A stretch of 64,000 nucleotides of DNA from Lentisphaerota bacterium. GTDB lineage: Bacteria; Verrucomicrobiota; Lentisphaeria; Victivallales; Victivallaceae. Location of the stretch: positions 1 through 64,000 of the forward strand of contig SUVV01000011.1 in assembly GCA_015061805.1 (NCBI GenBank). The letters run 5' to 3'. Under the pieces are notes generated by a model. That model saw only the letters and a program-made list of their open reading frames with translations, was not told where the DNA came from and did no database searches. Below are positions 1 to 8,434 of this stretch, piece after piece. Positions within the stretch are counted from its first letter, which is position 1. Every line of letters begins with the position of its first letter. The position numbers and the translations under genes were made by a program.

Positions 1-189
1 CTGCACATTTCCCTTGCTGAAAACATTGATTATTCCCGGAATTTCTCCAGATTCAATAAATGGCATTACCGCCTCTTTTGCAAAAGAGGTTCCGCTTTCG
101 CGACAGGTAACGCTCTCCTGACCGCAACAGCCGGATGCAAATCCGGTAATCATTACCGCTAATACAAGTGATTTCCAATTGAATTTCAT
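1..189 (-). CDS. Putative lipoprotein, N-terminus of a serine beta-lactamase-like hydrolase (partial)
   Basis: Only the first 63 codons lie in the window; the gene runs off the left edge. The ATG at 189 follows an AAAGG-like ribosome-binding site. The protein starts with a basic Met-Lys end and a hydrophobic stretch, then a lipobox-like ASGC at residues 18-21, so it is probably a lipid-anchored exported protein. Residues 48-63 read FIESGEIPGIINVFSK, which resembles the start of class C beta-lactamase/esterase-family domains, where a short helix is followed by a PG-x-x-x-x-x-x-K/R strand. The catalytic SxxK would lie outside the window, so the family call is an inference from a short stretch. 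The lipoprotein signal is the firmer part. Confidence 0.5.
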   Translation of the reverse strand, partial: MKFNWKSLVLAVMITGFASGCCGQESVTCRESGTSFAKEAVMPFIESGEIPGIINVFSKGNVQ

Positions 190-617
190 TTGTTTTTACC
201 TTTTGTTTTGTTTCACTGCTATCCGGTAAAAATCACCGGAATTTTACATTAAAAACGCTGAAATCTTTAATATTTTACCCCAAAATACCCAACGATGCAT
301 TACAATAGCATATATTCTCAACTTTTCAACTTTATTTCCTGATATTGTTTTGAAAAAATCGTACTATACAAACATGACTTAATCTCCCCGATCATACAAT
401 GTTTACTAAACGGCTACAACTTTTTTCTTCCAAGCGGAATAATTCCGTAAAAATGCGGAACAATGTCAATTTGTTTTGATATTATTCCGAAGCAGGGGAA
501 ATTTATGCACTGTTAAATCGTCAGCAGAGATTGATTTTTATGTATTTCATGATATATTACTGCAATCTTATAATATCAATAAAAAACTAATGTTTTACAG
601 AAATAGAATAAATAAAG
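190..617. other. AT-rich intergenic region between divergent genes
   Basis: These 428 bases hold no convincing gene. The region is markedly AT-rich. It contains a 13-bp interrupted palindrome, CGGAAT-A-ATTCCG, at 435-447; a related half-site ATTATTCCG recurs at 481-489. A promoter for the rightward gene is seen at 531-558. Upstream signals for the leftward lipoprotein must also lie here, but none stands out. Confidence 0.5.
531..558 (+). promoter_or_regulatory. Sigma70-type promoter of the zinc-ribbon nuclease gene
   Basis: TTGATT at 531-536 and TATATT at 553-558 are separated by 16 bp. This matches the promoter pattern seen upstream of many genes in the window. The start codon follows about 60 bp downstream. 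Confidence 0.45.
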
Positions 618-2573
618 ATGACTCTAAATGACTATTGTAAACTGAATAACAAGGAACATTTGTTGCAAGAATGGAATCATCTTCGAAATGGCAATATAAC
701 TCCCCAAGATATATGTTGGGGTAGTAATAAAAATTTTTCATGGAAATGTTTGGTTTGTGGATATGAGTGGTCGGCAAGACTTGCAGATAGAACAAGAGGA
801 AATACAGGCTGCCCTGCTTGTGCAGGAAAGGTGCTTATTTCAGGAGTTAATGATTTAGCATCCCAATTTCCCCAAATTGCCAAAGAATGGCATCCGACAA
901 AAAATGAGAGTTTATTACCTAGCCAAGTAAGGGCTAATACTCTCAAAAAGGTATGGTGGAAATGTTCACTCGGTCATGATTTTCTACAATCAATTAATTT
1001 GCGAACAAAGCGCAACCATAAATGTCCTTATTGCAGTAATCAAAAAGTCATGCCCGGTTACAATGACTTACATAGTAAATATCCTGAAATTGCCAAGGAA
1101 TGGCATCCTACAAAAAATGCTACTTTATCTCCTCAAAATGTTTCAACTGGTTCCAAACAAAAAGTGTGGTGGTTATGTCCTAACGGGCATGAATATGAAC
1201 AGGCTATTAGTAAAAGAGTTTCTCGCCAACAAGGCTGTCCTTATTGCTCTGGTCATAAAAAAGCACAGAAAGGGATAAATGATTTTGAGACAAAATTTCC
1301 AGAAATTGCCAAAGAATGGCATCCTACAAAAAATGGAGTTTTAACTCCTTCTGATTTAACTTACGGAAGTGGAAAAAAAGTGTGGTGGATATGCCCAATC
1401 GGTCATGAATACCAAGCTGTTATCAGAGACAGAGGAATCGGAAATACTAAATGCCCTGTTTGTAATGCCAGAAATACAACATCTTTTCCTGAACAGGCCA
1501 TTTTTTATTATATTAAGCAATTCTATGCTGACGCAATCAATAAATACAGTGAAATATTTGATACATCCATGGAATTGGATATTTATATTCCGTCATTGCA
1601 AATTGCAATTGAATATGATGGCTCAGCGTGGCACAAGACTCAAGAACATCATCAACGAGAACGAAAAAAATACAATGTTTGCCAGACAAATGGGATTTTT
1701 TTAGTTAGAATCAAGGAATGTTGCAAAATAAAATGGAACGATGCCGCAGATGAGGTATTCTATCTTTCTAAAGTAAAAAGACATAATTTGGGAGAATTAG
1801 AAAAAGCTATTAAGTGGTTGTTGAGCATGCTCAATGTTAAGGATGGTGCGGATGTTAATTTAAATAGAGATAAACATAAAATATTGAGATATGTTTACAG
1901 AATAGACAACTCTTTAGCGGATAAAAGACCTGACGTCGCAGCGAAATGGAATTTCAAAAGAAATGGCTATCTAAAGCCAGAAATGTTTAGTGTCAGTTCC
2001 AATGAAATTGTTTGGTGGCTGTGTCCTGAATGCGGCAATGAATGGCAATGCAGCATAAACAGTATGACCCGAAAAGGTCGTTTGGGGTGCCTCGAATGTT
2101 CTAAAAAAATAAGAGGAAAAACTTTTACAAAAGGAATTGTCGCTAAAATCGGATCGCTTGCAGAAAATATGCCTGAATTAGCCCAAGAATGGCATCCTGA
2201 AAAAAATGGTACTTTAACACCTAATGATATTTCCGCAGGAAGATTTAAGCCGGTCTGGTGGTTGTGTTCAAAGTGTGGATATGAATGGCTGGCAAGCCCT
2301 AACAACCGCAAAAAAGGAGTCGGGTGTCCTTGTTGCTACGGCAGAGTTCCCCAAATCGGAGTAAATGATTTAGAAACTACGCATCCGGACATTGCCGAAG
2401 AATGGGATTATGAAAAAAATGGCGAGTTGCGTCCTAATCTGGTGAAGCCGGGGTCTGGGCGTAAAGTTTGGTGGAGATGCAAAGTGTGTGGCAATGAATA
2501 TTTAGATGTCATTAGAAAAAGGACTTCCAGAAAAAATAAAAACAGTTGCCCAAATTGTAAAAGCAAGATTTAA
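618..2573 (+). CDS. Seven-repeat treble-clef zinc-ribbon protein with central Vsr/DUF559-like nuclease domain
   Basis: This 651-residue protein has seven copies of a ~60-residue unit of the DUF4379 (probable zinc-ribbon) type. Each unit contains an EWHPTKN-like motif, a KVWW-x-C-x-x-x/C-G-H/N-E strand and a closing CPxC pair. Units lie at about residues 14-70, 80-140, 150-211, 221-283, 432-495, 513-574 and 584-650. Between units 4 and 5, residues 288-400 form a restriction-endonuclease-like domain: E292, D321 in MELDIY, then E332-x-D334 in AIEYDG with H339, the Vsr/DUF559 arrangement. Several units (2-4) replace the first CxxC with C-x-x-GH. It is probably a DNA-binding nuclease; the target is unknown. 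The gene is much more AT-rich than its neighbours, which suggests horizontal acquisition. No strong Shine-Dalgarno precedes the ATG. Confidence 0.8.
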   Translation: MTLNDYCKLNNKEHLLQEWNHLRNGNITPQDICWGSNKNFSWKCLVCGYEWSARLADRTRGNTGCPACAGKVLISGVNDLASQFPQIAKEWHPTKNESLLPSQVRANTLKKVWWKCSLGHDFLQSINLRTKRNHKCPYCSNQKVMPGYNDLHSKYPEIAKEWHPTKNATLSPQNVSTGSKQKVWWLCPNGHEYEQAISKRVSRQQGCPYCSGHKKAQKGINDFETKFPEIAKEWHPTKNGVLTPSDLTYGSGKKVWWICPIGHEYQAVIRDRGIGNTKCPVCNARNTTSFPEQAIFYYIKQFYADAINKYSEIFDTSMELDIYIPSLQIAIEYDGSAWHKTQEHHQRERKKYNVCQTNGIFLVRIKECCKIKWNDAADEVFYLSKVKRHNLGELEKAIKWLLSMLNVKDGADVNLNRDKHKILRYVYRIDNSLADKRPDVAAKWNFKRNGYLKPEMFSVSSNEIVWWLCPECGNEWQCSINSMTRKGRLGCLECSKKIRGKTFTKGIVAKIGSLAENMPELAQEWHPEKNGTLTPNDISAGRFKPVWWLCSKCGYEWLASPNNRKKGVGCPCCYGRVPQIGVNDLETTHPDIAEEWDYEKNGELRPNLVKPGSGRKVWWRCKVCGNEYLDVIRKRTSRKNKNSCPNCKSKI

Positions 2574-2987
2574 AAAAGAATATTTTTTATATTTGCCCTA
2601 CACGATGCTCACCCTTAAAGTCGATGGTCGAAAAGTTGATGTTCTCTTACTCGGTTTGAGGAACGCTTATCACCTCCACCATTTTATATGTACAAATTGA
2701 TTATTTTACGATTTTTCATCCGTATTTACAGATTTTGCGTTTGATTATTGGCTTTGCAATATTATATTATGGCGTGACGACATCTGTAAATATGTACAAA
2801 GGCTGAAACGACAATGCGACCAGCGGCTTTGGGCTTCCCTTGTCAGGCATGATAGAGGATAAGTTTCGTTCCTGGTACTGTGACCGGATGGCAGCAAAAT
2901 TTGCGTTGATCAAATGTGTAAATGAATTCATCCGCGATTACAACAACGGATTATTCAAATAAGAATTTCAATTCAAGGATTTTTTTA
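2574..2987. other. Intergenic region with short inverted and direct repeats
   Basis: These 414 bases separate the AT-rich nuclease gene from the normal-composition chromosome. TATTTACAGAT at 2723-2733 is repeated inverted as ATCTGTAAATA at 2782-2792. ATATGTACAAA at 2686-2696 is repeated directly at 2790-2800. A 37-codon open frame at 2849-2962 might be a gene remnant. The repeats could mark an old insertion boundary, but they are short and no transposase is present. Confidence 0.4.
2849..2962 (+). pseudogene. Possible 37-aa ORF or gene remnant
   Basis: An ATG at 2849 opens a short frame that ends with TAA at 2960-2962. The product starts MIEDKFRSWYCDRMAAKFAL and ends in YNNGLFK. The frame stays open for another 14 codons upstream of the ATG. 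The sequence looks protein-like, but there is no ribosome-binding site and I recognise no family. It may be the decayed 3' end of a gene lost when the neighbouring island inserted. Treat it as tentative. Confidence 0.2.
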
Positions 2988-3635
2988 ATGGAAAAGTATT
3001 ATACCTCGTTCGCCAAAGATCAGTGGAATCAGGACGACTGGCTCATCGTCCGCAGTCCGAGATGGCAGGAAATCAGCCATTGGATCCAGAAAGATGACTG
3101 CATTTCCAACTATGTTCCAGATGATCTCAAACCGGAAGATATGCAAATGGGCCGCGACCGTACCGGCGAAAGTTATATCAGCATGTTGCTCAAACAGCCG
3201 ATCACCGGCAGTGCCCGCTTTGCCGCGACCTGTGCATTTCACAGCCGCATGGCTCCGTTGCTCGTGCTTTCGCGTGAATTGACCCCGGTTCACCACGAAC
3301 ATCTTGAAGTCGTTGTTTACGATCGGGGTGTCAATTTGTGGCACCACTTCTACAACGATGGCAAACCGTCCTGGAAACTGCTCTCCTTTATCGACCTCGA
3401 TCTGGCACTCGATGAGAAACACACTCTGACCGCTGAAATGATTTTCACTCACAAAGGCCGTTTTCTGCTGATGGGGTGCGATGGCAAAAACTTCGGATGC
3501 CGCATCGCCGACGACTGGCCGGAAACTTACTACGCCGGTTTCACCGGATGTGAAGGCAGAAACAGTTTTTACGACTTCACTTTTCTCCCCGGCAGAACCG
3601 ATTCCGATGCGATGAAAGAGCGCGTATCGGACTGA
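2988..3635 (+). CDS. Hypothetical protein, possible concanavalin-like beta-sandwich
   Basis: A 215-residue protein with no signal peptide, so probably cytoplasmic. The ATG at 2988 is preferred over an in-frame ATG at 2922 because an AAGGA ribosome-binding site (2975-2979) precedes it. The middle and C-terminal parts alternate hydrophobic strands with charged turns. The ending (YYAGFTG-CEG-x-NSFYDFTF) resembles the last strands of ConA-like/jelly-roll carbohydrate-binding folds, as do the evenly spaced Trp and Tyr residues. No catalytic motif is evident. The gene stands alone and is followed by a strong terminator. Confidence 0.6.
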   Translation: MEKYYTSFAKDQWNQDDWLIVRSPRWQEISHWIQKDDCISNYVPDDLKPEDMQMGRDRTGESYISMLLKQPITGSARFAATCAFHSRMAPLLVLSRELTPVHHEHLEVVVYDRGVNLWHHFYNDGKPSWKLLSFIDLDLALDEKHTLTAEMIFTHKGRFLLMGCDGKNFGCRIADDWPETYYAGFTGCEGRNSFYDFTFLPGRTDSDAMKERVSD

Positions 3636-3655
3636 TGTTTTGAGATTCGGCTTTT

Positions 3656-3690
3656 GCGGCAGCGGCATTTTTGTCTCTGCCGCGTTTTTT
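3656..3690 (+). terminator. Rho-independent terminator
   Basis: GCGGCAG (3656-3662) pairs perfectly with CTGCCGC (3677-3683). The stem is followed by G and six T residues. It lies 20 bp after the stop codon at 3635. Confidence 0.8.
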
Positions 3691-3777
3691 CTCTGCCCCT
3701 TTCCGGATTTCGAAATCTTACTCTTGAAAAAAACGCAAATCACCTTATTGTTGTAAAACAAAAGAGGAGCGTTTTGC

Positions 3778-4740
3778 ATGTTGTTGGATGAAGTTTTGAG
3801 AAAGAGTTCCGCTCTGCTTGCAGCGATGCTGACCATGGCGGCAGCGTGGTGCTGTTTTCATTTGCCCGGCGCTCATTTGCCGATGGTCGCATTTGCATTC
3901 CTTGCGGCATCGGCATTGTGTGATATATCCAGGTTCAATTTGCGGATGCGCCGCTGTTTTGCTATGATCGGCGGAGCGGCTGCAACCCAGATCGCTCTTG
4001 GAACAGTTTCAAATCATCCGCTTGTCCAACTTCCGGTTGCCATGATTTTTTCTTACATCATATTATCTTGCATGGCAGACCGTCAGGCGGCGATAATCGT
4101 TTTGCTGACGGCGTTTCTCTCGCTGCAGTCGCCGCCGGGGCTGACCGCCGCGCTGGAACGCAGTATGGATATGCTGGTCTCCGGGATTACGGTATTGCTG
4201 ATAACGACAGTTTGCAATCTCTTTGCTCCGGATATCGCCGGAGAATCATATCAGCCACAGCCCTATTCACCCCGGCAAAGTGCCATCATTACAGCTGAAC
4301 TTGCTTGTGGATTCATCATATTTCTGCTGCTGAAACATGAACAAGCGGTATGGATAATGCTGACGATCCTCTTTATTCACATGGCGGAAAATCCGCGAGC
4401 CCCCCTGCCCGGTCTGGTAAAACGGCGGATCGCCGCCACCCCGATCGGAATTCTGCTTGGCGGAGCATATCTTGCGGCATTCGGATCGTTCAACTACCGG
4501 GCAAGTTACATTGTGCCTTTGACCGGAACCTTGGGATTTTTTATGCTTTACCTCAAAAATGATTATTTTCTCTTTACACTGCTGTTTATGTTTACCCTTA
4601 CCGTTTTCAGCGATTGGATGCTGGGGAGTTACCACCGCTTCCACTTTACGGAAATCCTTTTTGTCCGCAGTCTTGCGACTGTCATCGGTGGAATCCTGTT
4701 GTTGTGCGGTAAAGATCTCATGGGAAAAGAGGCGGTATGA
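3778..4740 (+). CDS. FUSC/DUF2955-type inner-membrane efflux protein
   Basis: A 320-residue polytopic membrane protein with about ten hydrophobic segments in two similar halves, split by a hydrophilic linker near residues 150-170. This is the layout of short fusaric-acid-resistance-like (FUSC, AaeB-like) proteins; the length fits the DUF2955 branch rather than full-length AaeB (~650 aa). A GAGGAG ribosome-binding site lies 8 bp before the ATG. Its stop overlaps the start of the HlyD-type adaptor gene (ATGA), and a TolC-type gene follows, so the three should form one tripartite exporter. Substrates of the family include aromatic carboxylic acids; the actual substrate here cannot be inferred. 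Confidence 0.72.
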   Translation: MLLDEVLRKSSALLAAMLTMAAAWCCFHLPGAHLPMVAFAFLAASALCDISRFNLRMRRCFAMIGGAAATQIALGTVSNHPLVQLPVAMIFSYIILSCMADRQAAIIVLLTAFLSLQSPPGLTAALERSMDMLVSGITVLLITTVCNLFAPDIAGESYQPQPYSPRQSAIITAELACGFIIFLLLKHEQAVWIMLTILFIHMAENPRAPLPGLVKRRIAATPIGILLGGAYLAAFGSFNYRASYIVPLTGTLGFFMLYLKNDYFLFTLLFMFTLTVFSDWMLGSYHRFHFTEILFVRSLATVIGGILLLCGKDLMGKEAV

Positions 4741-5756
4741 AGAATTTCCTCCGGCGGCAATTTCTGTTTATTCTGTTGTTGAGTTTCTTTGTTTGCTGTG
4801 CAGTGTACTGGCTTTACTGGCATCTGACCCCATTTACGGCTGACGCATTTGTTTTCGCTGACACGCGGGCGGTGACACCGTGGGTGGAAGGGTACATCGC
4901 AGATATTTATGTCAAAAACAATCAGACGGTAAAAAAAGGCGAACCGCTTTTCAGCACCTACACTCCGCCCTACGAACTGAAAGTCAGAATGCTTGAACAC
5001 GAAATCGCCGCAACTGCCGAAAAACTTGCCGGATGCCGTGCCGCCATGCTTCAGGCCGAAGCGGAGATTCAAGGCTTCGAAGCCGACATCGCCAACAGCC
5101 GCTATCTGCACAGCCGCGCACAGGAGATGTTGAAAACCGCCGCAATTTCAGAAGATTACGCGGTGCTTCAATTGCGTAATTTGAAGGTCGATCTATCCAA
5201 AAAATCTGCCGCACAGCACAAACGCCAGACCATTCTTCACGAATGCAGAACCCTTGAAGCCACCTTGAAAAAACTTTCTGCAGCCTTGGATCTCAACAAA
5301 ATCTGGCATCGCCAAACCACCGTTACCGCGCTGAACGACGGCATTGTGACCAATATGATGATCTCCCCGGGGAGTTACTGTAAACCGGGCGAAGTCCTTT
5401 TTGCTCTGGTGGACACCTCAAACTGGTATGTGCAGGCCAACTTCAAAGAGAGCGAACTTTCGGAGATCCGCCCCGGCACCGGCGCGGTCATCCGGTTGCG
5501 CCAGTACCCCGGAAAAATCTATCGCGGCATCGTTGAATCGCCCCGGCTGAGTGCCGAAAAGCGCCTGACTTCTCCCCGAAGCGGCATGACTGAAGTAAAA
5601 AAAGAGAACGAATGGTTCCTGCTGCCGCAACGCTTCCCGGTGCAGATCAAAATTCTCGATCCGGATGAGATGCTCAATTTCGGTGCGAGTGCCTATGTGA
5701 CCCTGGACATTCCATCCCGGCCGTTCCGGCAATTTTTCTGGGAATTATTTTTGTAA
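4737..5756 (+). CDS. HlyD/EmrA-type periplasmic adaptor (membrane fusion protein)
   Basis: This 339-residue protein has one N-terminal membrane anchor (residues ~8-28). A half lipoyl motif follows (VEGYIADIYVKNNQTVKKGE, residues ~43-62), then a long heptad-like coiled-coil hairpin (~85-185). The second lipoyl half and beta-barrel follow (VTALNDGIVTNMMISPGSYC, then VQANFKESEL). That order is typical of EmrA/AaeA/HlyD adaptors, which bridge an inner-membrane pump and an outer-membrane channel. The start overlaps the FUSC stop codon by 4 bp and the TolC-like gene begins one base after its stop, which implies translational coupling and a shared complex. Confidence 0.88.
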   Translation: MKNFLRRQFLFILLLSFFVCCAVYWLYWHLTPFTADAFVFADTRAVTPWVEGYIADIYVKNNQTVKKGEPLFSTYTPPYELKVRMLEHEIAATAEKLAGCRAAMLQAEAEIQGFEADIANSRYLHSRAQEMLKTAAISEDYAVLQLRNLKVDLSKKSAAQHKRQTILHECRTLEATLKKLSAALDLNKIWHRQTTVTALNDGIVTNMMISPGSYCKPGEVLFALVDTSNWYVQANFKESELSEIRPGTGAVIRLRQYPGKIYRGIVESPRLSAEKRLTSPRSGMTEVKKENEWFLLPQRFPVQIKILDPDEMLNFGASAYVTLDIPSRPFRQFFWELFL

Positions 5757-7181
5757 ATGATGATGAAGAGCTTATTTCTGCTGTTATTTCTTTTGCTGTT
5801 GTGCGGTTGTTTCAAAAATGGAGATAACTTTTCCACGCTCAATGATTATGCGCGTACCTTTGACAGCATCCGCAAGGTGCAGTTGAAAAGCCGGGATTTT
5901 CTCACTCTCGCCGAAGCCCGGGAACTGGCGCTTGCCAATAATCCGACACTGCTTGCCGCAGCAAATTCAATACATTCGGCACAATACAGTTACTATCGTT
6001 CATTGAGTGCGTGGTCACCGGAAATATCGGCTTCATGGGAAGTGGGGAACACCTTGTCGCAGGGTAATGATCTCCGCCATCCGCCGCCGGGGATATTTGA
6101 AAGAGAAAACCGCTTTTCCACCTCCGGGACACTTTCGATGACGTGGCTGCTGTTCAACGGACTTGCCAGAGAATTGGATATTCTGGTTGCCAAACTGGAA
6201 TACGACCGGAGCATTGCCGCCGCCGAAGATGTCAAGCGGCTGCTGCTGCGGGCGGTGGTATACGTCTGGTGCGACATCCATCTGGCAACCGAAGAGATCA
6301 GTATCTTTCAGGCTGATGAAGCGTTTCAGAATGCCGCGCTCCGGCAGGCACAGGAACAATTCAAAGCCGGCCACATCTCTTACGCTGCCGTGTTGAACTT
6401 CAAGGTGCTTTCCGCCAAGGCCCGCAGCCGCATTGAACTTGCAAAATACCATCGGCAGACAGCAGTCAATGCTCTCGCCGCATTGCTCGGATATAACGCT
6501 AAAGAATTCCCTGCCGACATAAAACTTGAAGCTGTGACCTCTCCCCGGATGGAACTTCATCACCCGCTGGAATACTATCTGGAACAGGCGATCCGCCATC
6601 GTCCCGACCTGCGTTCCGAAAAACTCCAATTTGAAAAATCCATCCGGGAAAAACAATCCGCATATGCCGGTTTCATGCCGGAGTTTCATCTGTTTGCCGA
6701 TTTTGATTTTGCGGCGGAGGCATCCCGATACCGGGAGCATGGTATCGTCACTTCCCACTATAACACACCGCAATTTGCCTATGGGATCGTCGGCAAATGG
6801 AATATTTTCCGCGGCTTCGACTCATGGAATGAACTCCGCCGCAAAAAGGCACTGGAAAAGGTCGCATTCCGGGGATTGAATAAAAAATATCTCGATGTCA
6901 CCGTCGAGGTCAATGATGCGTTGGAACATTGCCGGAATACGCTGATTCAAATTTCAATATTCCGCGAGATGGCTCTCTGGGTTCAGGAGCAACGCAATTT
7001 GATCTACAGCGAATACCTCAACGGCAGAGAAACTATCGCCCGGGTCAATCAGGCGCAAAGCGAATTGGTCGAAGCACAGAGCAGTCTTGTTCTCTGGGTG
7101 ATCCAGTCGCGCAAGGCATTTGCCCAGTTTCAAGCCGCGCTCGGCACTGATACCGTCATAAAAAACGAAAGGCAGGAGTAA
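5757..7181 (+). CDS. TolC-family outer-membrane efflux lipoprotein
   Basis: A 474-residue protein. After a leucine-rich signal peptide, a lipobox LLCGC (Cys ~17) predicts lipid attachment, as in OprM-type channels. The body has the duplicated TolC/OEP pattern: ALANNPTLLAAANSI near residues 55-70, a long helical hairpin, and a second repeat starting at IRHRPDLRSEKLQFE near 283-297. Ala- and Gln-rich coiled-coil segments alternate with short strand regions. It is the outer-membrane exit duct for the FUSC/HlyD pair immediately upstream. Three successive ATG codons occur at the start; the exact initiator is undetermined. Confidence 0.88.
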   Translation: MMMKSLFLLLFLLLLCGCFKNGDNFSTLNDYARTFDSIRKVQLKSRDFLTLAEARELALANNPTLLAAANSIHSAQYSYYRSLSAWSPEISASWEVGNTLSQGNDLRHPPPGIFERENRFSTSGTLSMTWLLFNGLARELDILVAKLEYDRSIAAAEDVKRLLLRAVVYVWCDIHLATEEISIFQADEAFQNAALRQAQEQFKAGHISYAAVLNFKVLSAKARSRIELAKYHRQTAVNALAALLGYNAKEFPADIKLEAVTSPRMELHHPLEYYLEQAIRHRPDLRSEKLQFEKSIREKQSAYAGFMPEFHLFADFDFAAEASRYREHGIVTSHYNTPQFAYGIVGKWNIFRGFDSWNELRRKKALEKVAFRGLNKKYLDVTVEVNDALEHCRNTLIQISIFREMALWVQEQRNLIYSEYLNGRETIARVNQAQSELVEAQSSLVLWVIQSRKAFAQFQAALGTDTVIKNERQE

Positions 7182-7330
7182 GCAACGCTTCCCCTGCCCC
7201 GGAACGGCAAAATCACTTGCCGGCTTTGATATCTTTAAGCATTTGCACCGCTCACTTACGAACAATGCTGTATTCTCCGGGAAATATTCCTGAAATCAAA
7301 TATTTATTTTTGAATGCAAACAGAATCCGT

Positions 7331-7358
7331 TTGCAATGCACAAGTATGATGATATATT
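7331..7358 (+). promoter_or_regulatory. Promoter of the S66 carboxypeptidase gene
   Basis: TTGCAA (7331-7336) and TATATT (7353-7358) with a 16-bp spacer, 30 bp before the start codon. Same pattern as other promoters in the window. Confidence 0.5.
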
Positions 7359-7388
7359 ATAAAACGCAGATCACAGAAGGAGCCGCAC

Positions 7389-8384
7389 ATGAAAAAGTTA
7401 TTTTCAATCATTTCCGCCATATTGGGCATTTCCACTATCGGGTATGCCGCGAATGAAGATCCGGAAATTTTTGACAAAGTCAATAAAGATATAAAACCAT
7501 ATATCAATATTATGCCGCCCGGTGTCAAAACTATCGCCTGCATCTCTCCCGGCTCATATCCCGGTTCAAAACTACACCGCCGGGGCATTGAAATTCTTCG
7601 CAAGGCAGGCTATAAAGTCAAAGTCATGCCGCACGCTTTTGTCCGGGAAGAGGGCAAAAACCACGCTCCGGCCGCAGGAAAAGTTGCGGACTTTTATGCA
7701 GCATGGAACGATCCGGAAGTCGATATGATCTTCTGTATCCGCGGCGGAATGGGCAGTGAAAATCTGCTCGATAATATCGACTGGAAAAAATTGAAGAAAC
7801 GTCCGGAACTTTATGTTCAGGGATACAGCGATGCAACGTTGATCGTTTGCGCTTTGGTTGCCAGAAACAACGGTCATCCGATTGCCGGAGTAATGGCAGG
7901 TTCTCTGCCGGGGATCACCGCCGATGCAATCGATGCAATGAAAAAAATCAATCACGGTGAACAGCTTGGCCCGATAAAAGTAGAAACCCTGATCCCCGGA
8001 GATTGCCGGGGACTGCCTCTGGCGGGTTCGCTCTGGAAACTCTGTCGACTGGTTGATAAAAATTATTGTCCGGATGCAACCGGCAGAATCATTTTCATTG
8101 AAGCATCAAAAATCAAACCGGAACAGGTTCGTGAAAAACTTCAATATATGATCGACAAAAAGTTTTTTGTTGGAGCCGCCGGTGTCGTATTTGGACAATT
8201 TGCCAAAATTGATTCTCCGGCAGAACTTCAAAAAGTTTTGAAAGAAATCGCTCCAAAATTCGGCGTTCCGGTTTACAATGGTTATCCATTCGGTCACATA
8301 TCCCGCTGTTACAGTGTTGATTTCAGCCGCAGTGTAGAAATACGCAACGGCAGCGTTGTTTTCCCGGCAGTTGAAAAAAAGTAA
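7389..8384 (+). CDS. Exported LD-carboxypeptidase-like protein (peptidase family S66)
   Basis: A 331-residue protein of the muramoyltetrapeptide carboxypeptidase (LdcA) family, which trims D-Ala from the tetrapeptide stem in peptidoglycan recycling. The catalytic triad is visible: Ser147 in GYSDAT, Glu238 in IFIEAS and His303 in PFGHISR. The IRGGMGS motif (118-124) fits the family. Unlike LdcA of Escherichia coli and Pseudomonas, which is cytoplasmic, it begins with a clear cleavable signal peptide (residues 1-20, ending GYA-A), so it should act in the periplasm. It carries its own promoter. Substrate could also be another LD-peptide, as in MccF-like relatives. Confidence 0.85.
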   Translation: MKKLFSIISAILGISTIGYAANEDPEIFDKVNKDIKPYINIMPPGVKTIACISPGSYPGSKLHRRGIEILRKAGYKVKVMPHAFVREEGKNHAPAAGKVADFYAAWNDPEVDMIFCIRGGMGSENLLDNIDWKKLKKRPELYVQGYSDATLIVCALVARNNGHPIAGVMAGSLPGITADAIDAMKKINHGEQLGPIKVETLIPGDCRGLPLAGSLWKLCRLVDKNYCPDATGRIIFIEASKIKPEQVREKLQYMIDKKFFVGAAGVVFGQFAKIDSPAELQKVLKEIAPKFGVPVYNGYPFGHISRCYSVDFSRSVEIRNGSVVFPAVEKK

Positions 8385-8434
8385 CCATACTGCAGAATTT
8401 TTTACTTAAACAAATTTGAATATACTCACCAGAA

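Noticed and set aside
3778-7181. Type I secretion system for the RTX protein
   Set aside because: There is an adaptor and a TolC-like channel, but the inner-membrane part is FUSC-type, not an ABC transporter; it is 35 kb away from the RTX gene.
7205-7260. Minus-strand short peptide MLKDIKAGK, like a protein C-terminus
   Set aside because: Only about ten codons with an upstream stop; too short to call even as a remnant.
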